DNA of 64,000 nucleotides, taken from the NCBI RefSeq assembly GCF_009729075.1, contig NZ_VTGY01000020.1, positions 310,001-374,000 on the forward strand, read 5' to 3'. This stretch comes from Mycolicibacterium sp. CBMA 226 (GTDB lineage Bacteria; Actinomycetota; Actinomycetes; Mycobacteriales; Mycobacteriaceae). The translations under genes were made by a program, and so were the position numbers. This document shows, in pieces, positions 60,680 to 64,000 of this stretch; positions within the stretch are counted from its first letter, which is position 1; each line of letters begins with the position of its first letter. The notes below the pieces were generated by a model, which worked only from the letters and a program-made list of their open reading frames with translations, did not search any database and was not told where the DNA came from.

Positions 60680-62620
60680 TCACCCGAAGGTGTAGTCCTT
60701 CGGGTCGGCGTGGCGCGTCCAGGTCCAGTAGTCGACGAGGCGCCATGGGCTCAGGGTGTAGACGTCGCCGTCGGCGTTCTTGTAGAACGAGTGCCGGATG
60801 GACGGCTGCGACCAGACCATGGTGCGCATCTCGGCCTGGCTGCGCTGAACCCAGTCATCGAGCTTCTCGGGCCGCGGTTCCATCCAGCGACCGTGACCGG
60901 CCAGCAGCAGGTCCAAACATTCGGAGATGTAACGCATCTGGCATTCCGAATGGAAGATCAGGCTGCCGCCACTGGCGAGGTTGGTGCCGGGGCCGTACAT
61001 GCAGAAGAAATTGGGGAACCCCGGGACGGTGATACCGAGGTAGGCGGTGGGCCGTTCGCCCCACTGCTCGGCCAGGACGCGGCCGTCGCGGCCGACGATC
61101 GTCATGGGCCACAGCACTTTTCCGGCGTGAAAGCCGGTGGCGTACACGATCACGTCGGCAGGATGCCGCTGACCGTCTGCGGTCACGACGGCGTCGTGTT
61201 CGATGCGCGCGATGGGCGTCCGGATCAGTTCGACGTGTTCGCGGGTGAGGGTCTGGAGCCAGCTGCCGTTGTCCTGCAATGTCCGTTTGCCGGTGGCCGG
61301 GTAGTCCGGAATGACCTTGGCCAGTAAGTCGGGGTTGTCACCGATCTGGCCTTTGATCCACTCCGTGAACATAATTCGGGTGACATCGTTGATCTCGCTC
61401 ACCGCGCGTTGCTGATCCGGATAGTCCGGGTCAACGCGGGCCGCGGCCAGCCCCTTGTCACAGCCGGGCCAGAACAGCAGGAATCGGTACCAGCGGCCGT
61501 AGAACGGCAGGTGCCGCAGCGCCCATTTGACACCGTCGCCGACCATTGCGTGGTAGTTGGGATTGGGGAACATCCACTGCGCGGTTCGCTGAAAGATGCT
61601 GAGCGAAGAGACGTCATCGGCAATCGACGGCGCGATCTGGAAGCCACTGGCACCGGCGCCGACCATCGCGACATGCTTCCCGGTGAGGTCGACGTCGTGA
61701 TCCCACTGCGCCGAGTGGAATGACGGGCCCGCGAAGTCGGCACGCCCCGAGATCGGCGGCAGATAAGGACGATTGAGTTGCCCCACGGCGCTGATGACCG
61801 CGCGGGCCGAGACTGCCTCCGCCGTCCCGTCCGGCCTGCGGACTGCCACCTGCCACGTCGCGCTCGCCTCGTCCCACGTCGCGCCGGTGACCTCGGTCTC
61901 GAACCGCACGTGCGGGCGGATGCCGTACTTGTCCAGGATGCGTTCGAAATAGGCCTGCAGTTCGGGTTGTTCGGCGAAGAACTGCGTCCAGTGGTCGCTG
62001 GGCTCAAAGCTGTAGCAGTAGAAGTGATTTCCCACGTCGACCCGGGCGCCGGGATAGCTGTTGTGCCACCACGTGCCGCCGACCCCGGCAGCGCGTTCGA
62101 TGATGGTGAACGGAATTCCCGCCTCTTTCAAGCGGATACCGGCCAGCAGTCCCGATTCGCCGCAGCCGATGACGAGCACCGGGAAATCCGTGGCCGATTC
62201 GGCGTCCCGCCCACCGTCAGTCGCCCGGATGGCCCGGGTATCCAACCCGTCGAGCTCCATCTCCTCCAGCACCATCGGCACGTACTCGTCGGGCACCGGT
62301 TCGCAGACCAGCCACTCCATCATCTCCTTGAGCAGTTCGGCACCGATCGGCTCCGGCTCGGGGCAACCCCGGTCGCGATAGTCCGCGATCACCTTCAGTG
62401 CCAGGGTGCGTACCGCCGCCTTGTCGTCCTCGGACATGTAGCCCTGAACCTCGTTGAGGAACAGCCCGGCAGGGCGCAGCGCACCACGGATCAGCTCGGG
62501 ATCACCCGACATGTGCACCAGCGACAGCATCAGCGTCGGGATGCTGACGTCCAGCAGAGCACGGGCGATGTCCTCGTCGGACGTCGTAAATGGTTGTCCT
62601 GCATGTGGGTTACGCACCAC
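60680..62620 (-). CDS. Baeyer-Villiger-type flavin monooxygenase
   Basis: A 646-residue class B flavoprotein. An N-terminal helical extension (about 1-140) precedes the FAD motif VLVIGCGESGLLAG, then ERAAGVGGTWWHNSYPG. The type I BVMO fingerprint reads FAGPSFHSAQWD, fitting FxGxxxHxxxW(P/D). The NADP motif is MVGAGASGFQIAP, and the late ATG motif is VIVYATGFHAG. It would insert oxygen next to a ketone using NADPH. It is divergent from CYP124 with a 78-nt gap, so the two may act on one lipid. Confidence 0.9.
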   Translation of the reverse strand: MVRNPHAGQPFTTSDEDIARALLDVSIPTLMLSLVHMSGDPELIRGALRPAGLFLNEVQGYMSEDDKAAVRTLALKVIADYRDRGCPEPEPIGAELLKEMMEWLVCEPVPDEYVPMVLEEMELDGLDTRAIRATDGGRDAESATDFPVLVIGCGESGLLAGIRLKEAGIPFTIIERAAGVGGTWWHNSYPGARVDVGNHFYCYSFEPSDHWTQFFAEQPELQAYFERILDKYGIRPHVRFETEVTGATWDEASATWQVAVRRPDGTAEAVSARAVISAVGQLNRPYLPPISGRADFAGPSFHSAQWDHDVDLTGKHVAMVGAGASGFQIAPSIADDVSSLSIFQRTAQWMFPNPNYHAMVGDGVKWALRHLPFYGRWYRFLLFWPGCDKGLAAARVDPDYPDQQRAVSEINDVTRIMFTEWIKGQIGDNPDLLAKVIPDYPATGKRTLQDNGSWLQTLTREHVELIRTPIARIEHDAVVTADGQRHPADVIVYATGFHAGKVLWPMTIVGRDGRVLAEQWGERPTAYLGITVPGFPNFFCMYGPGTNLASGGSLIFHSECQMRYISECLDLLLAGHGRWMEPRPEKLDDWVQRSQAEMRTMVWSQPSIRHSFYKNADGDVYTLSPWRLVDYWTWTRHADPKDYTFG

Positions 62621-62686
62621 ATGGACCTACCACGTTCGGCGGATTCTCCGCAGCCGATTCCGCCGCGGTACTGCCCGGCGGGGCTT

Positions 62687-62692
62687 TACGCT
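62687..62692 (+). promoter_or_regulatory. Leaderless -10 element of the CYP124 gene
   Basis: TACGCT with 6 nt to ATG 62699. It sets the start, since the open frame continues upstream. Confidence 0.5.
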
Positions 62693-62698
62693 CCGAAG

Positions 62699-63982
62699 AT
62701 GGCCATCGCGTTACTCGACAACGGCGCACCGCCGGCGGACCTCGCACTGTCCGACATCGACCTCGGTTCGATCAAGTTCTGGGGCCGGCGCGACGGGTTC
62801 CGCGACGCCGCATTCGCGACGCTACGGCGCGAAGCACCCATTGCCTTCCACGCCGAGCTGACCCAGGACGGGTTCGAGTCCGGTCCCGGGCACTGGGCGC
62901 TGACGCGCTACGACGACGTCTTCTTCGCCAGTCGCCATCCGCACATCTTCAGTTCCGCGGAAGGCATCACGATCCCCCAGCAAACCCCCGAACTGGCCGA
63001 GTATTTCGGCTCGATGATCGTCATGGACGACCCGCGGCACACCCGGCTGCGCAACATCGTGCGCAGCGCGTTCACCCCGAAGGTGGTGGCGCGCACCGAG
63101 GAGTCGGTGCGCAACCGGGCGCGCAGCCTGGTCGAATCGATGATCGAGCGCCACCCGGACGGCCACTGCGACATCGTGGCCGACCTGGCCGGTCCCCTGC
63201 CGCTGCAGATCATCTGCGACATGATGGGCATTCCGGAGCAGGATCACGACCGGATCTTCCACTGGACCAACATCATTCTCGGCTTCGGTGATCCCGATCT
63301 GACCACCGATTACGAGGAGTTCTTCCGGTGCGCCATGGACATCGGCGCCTACGCCACCGGCCTGGCCGACGACCGCCGCGTCAATCCCTGTGACGACCTG
63401 ACCACCGCGCTGGTGCAGGCCGAGGTCGACGGCGAACGACTGACGTCGAAAGAGGTGGCATCGTTCTTCATCCTCTTGGTGGTCGCCGGTAACGAGACCA
63501 CGCGCAACGCGATCAGCCACGGCGTGCTGACACTCAGCAGGTTTCCCCAACAGCGCGACAAGTGGTGGGCCGACTACGACGCCGTGGCACCCACCGCTGT
63601 CGAGGAGATCATCCGCTGGGCCTCCCCCGTGGTCTACATGCGCCGGACCCTGACGCAGGATTTCGAGCTGAGCGGCGTGAAAATGCAAGCCGGGCAGAAG
63701 GTTACGTTGTGGTATGGCTCAGCCAACCGGGACGAGGCGAAATTCGACCGGCCCTGGCTGTTCGACGTGCACCGGAATCCCAATCCGCACGTGGGCTTCG
63801 GTGGTGGCGGCGCGCACTTCTGTCTGGGCGCGAACCTGGCCCGCCGCGAGATCGCGATGGCGTTCGAAGAGATCCACCGTCGCGTGCCCGACCTGACGGC
63901 CACGGACGAGCCCGACCGGTTGTGGTCGCAGTTCATCCACGGCATCAAGCGGCTGCCGGTCAGTTGGACGCCCCCGCGCTGA
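62699..63982 (+). CDS. cyp124: Cytochrome P450 CYP124 family, methyl-branched lipid ω-hydroxylase
   Basis: A 427-residue P450 nearly collinear with M. tuberculosis CYP124A1, which ω-hydroxylates methyl-branched fatty lipids and cholesterol derivatives. Landmarks are DAAFATLRREAPIAF, TPELAEYFGSMIVMDDPRH, PLQIICDMMGIPEQDH, I-helix VVAGNETTRNAISHG, WASPVVYMRRTLTQD and the haem loop FGGGGAHFCLGANLA (Cys). The start is ATG 62699 from the leaderless element. The gene ends 18 nt before the window end. Confidence 0.95.
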   Translation: MAIALLDNGAPPADLALSDIDLGSIKFWGRRDGFRDAAFATLRREAPIAFHAELTQDGFESGPGHWALTRYDDVFFASRHPHIFSSAEGITIPQQTPELAEYFGSMIVMDDPRHTRLRNIVRSAFTPKVVARTEESVRNRARSLVESMIERHPDGHCDIVADLAGPLPLQIICDMMGIPEQDHDRIFHWTNIILGFGDPDLTTDYEEFFRCAMDIGAYATGLADDRRVNPCDDLTTALVQAEVDGERLTSKEVASFFILLVVAGNETTRNAISHGVLTLSRFPQQRDKWWADYDAVAPTAVEEIIRWASPVVYMRRTLTQDFELSGVKMQAGQKVTLWYGSANRDEAKFDRPWLFDVHRNPNPHVGFGGGGAHFCLGANLARREIAMAFEEIHRRVPDLTATDEPDRLWSQFIHGIKRLPVSWTPPR

Positions 63983-64000
63983 CCGCCTACTGGACGATCA

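Overview
The window is high-GC, densely coded DNA from a fast-growing mycobacterium (Mycobacterium/Mycolicibacterium type). The basis is gene content: an MspA-family porin, the furA-katG pair, a long-form isocitrate lyase (ICL2), an LdtMt1-like L,D-transpeptidase, RipD, CYP124 and CYP125, a DUF7159-type protein, and a TetR/molybdopterin-oxidoreductase pair arranged as I recall Rv0196-Rv0197. Many genes also show the mycobacterial leaderless arrangement, with a -10 hexamer 6-7 nt before the start codon. I saw no rRNA, tRNA, insertion sequence, prophage or CRISPR array.

Layout. 1-9.3 kb: membrane and secreted proteins, a cysteine hydrolase, an animal-type transketolase, a methyltransferase, an FKBP lipoprotein, a PknH-like sensor lipoprotein and an acyltransferase. 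9.3-16.8 kb: a DUF3516 helicase, a GAP-family membrane protein fused to a glutaminyl cyclase, ICL2 and a DMT-type transporter preceded by a leaderless 15-codon uORF. 17-26.2 kb: tandem small Trp/Pro-rich secreted proteins, an orphan PrrB-like kinase, Tpx, RipD, MOSC, MFS and LysR proteins, then furA-katG. 26.5-37.6 kb: a degenerate GGDEF protein, an acyltransferase/SGNH pair, a phosphodiesterase, YaaA, TerC behind a yybP-ykoY-type manganese riboswitch, an amidase, a hydrolase and CinA. 37.6-50.4 kb: a GH2 exo-glucosaminidase-like lipoprotein, an SDR, a HAD-IB phosphatase, a KstR-box nitronate monooxygenase, a TetR/Mo-oxidoreductase operon, PAS-ANTAR and Crp regulators, and a KstR-box CYP125. 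50.4-55.4 kb: an XRE regulator with a palindromic operator, a four-gene all-exported operon headed by an MspA-family porin, and a secreted glutaminyl cyclase preceded by 19-bp tandem repeats. 55.4-64 kb: amt-glnK, an L,D-transpeptidase, a DUF7159-type protein, small hypotheticals, and a divergent Baeyer-Villiger-type monooxygenase/CYP124 pair.

Themes. Several genes fit sterol or branched-lipid oxidation: CYP125 and the nitronate monooxygenase, which share a near-identical promoter with a perfect KstR-type operator, plus CYP124, the BVMO and a hydroxysteroid-dehydrogenase-like SDR. Others fit oxidative stress (furA-katG, Tpx, YaaA), nitrogen uptake (amt-glnK) and the cell envelope. The least-explained items are the GAP-glutaminyl-cyclase fusion with its secreted paralogue, the porin-headed exported operon, the duplicated KstR promoter, the leaderless uORF and the structured ripD leader.
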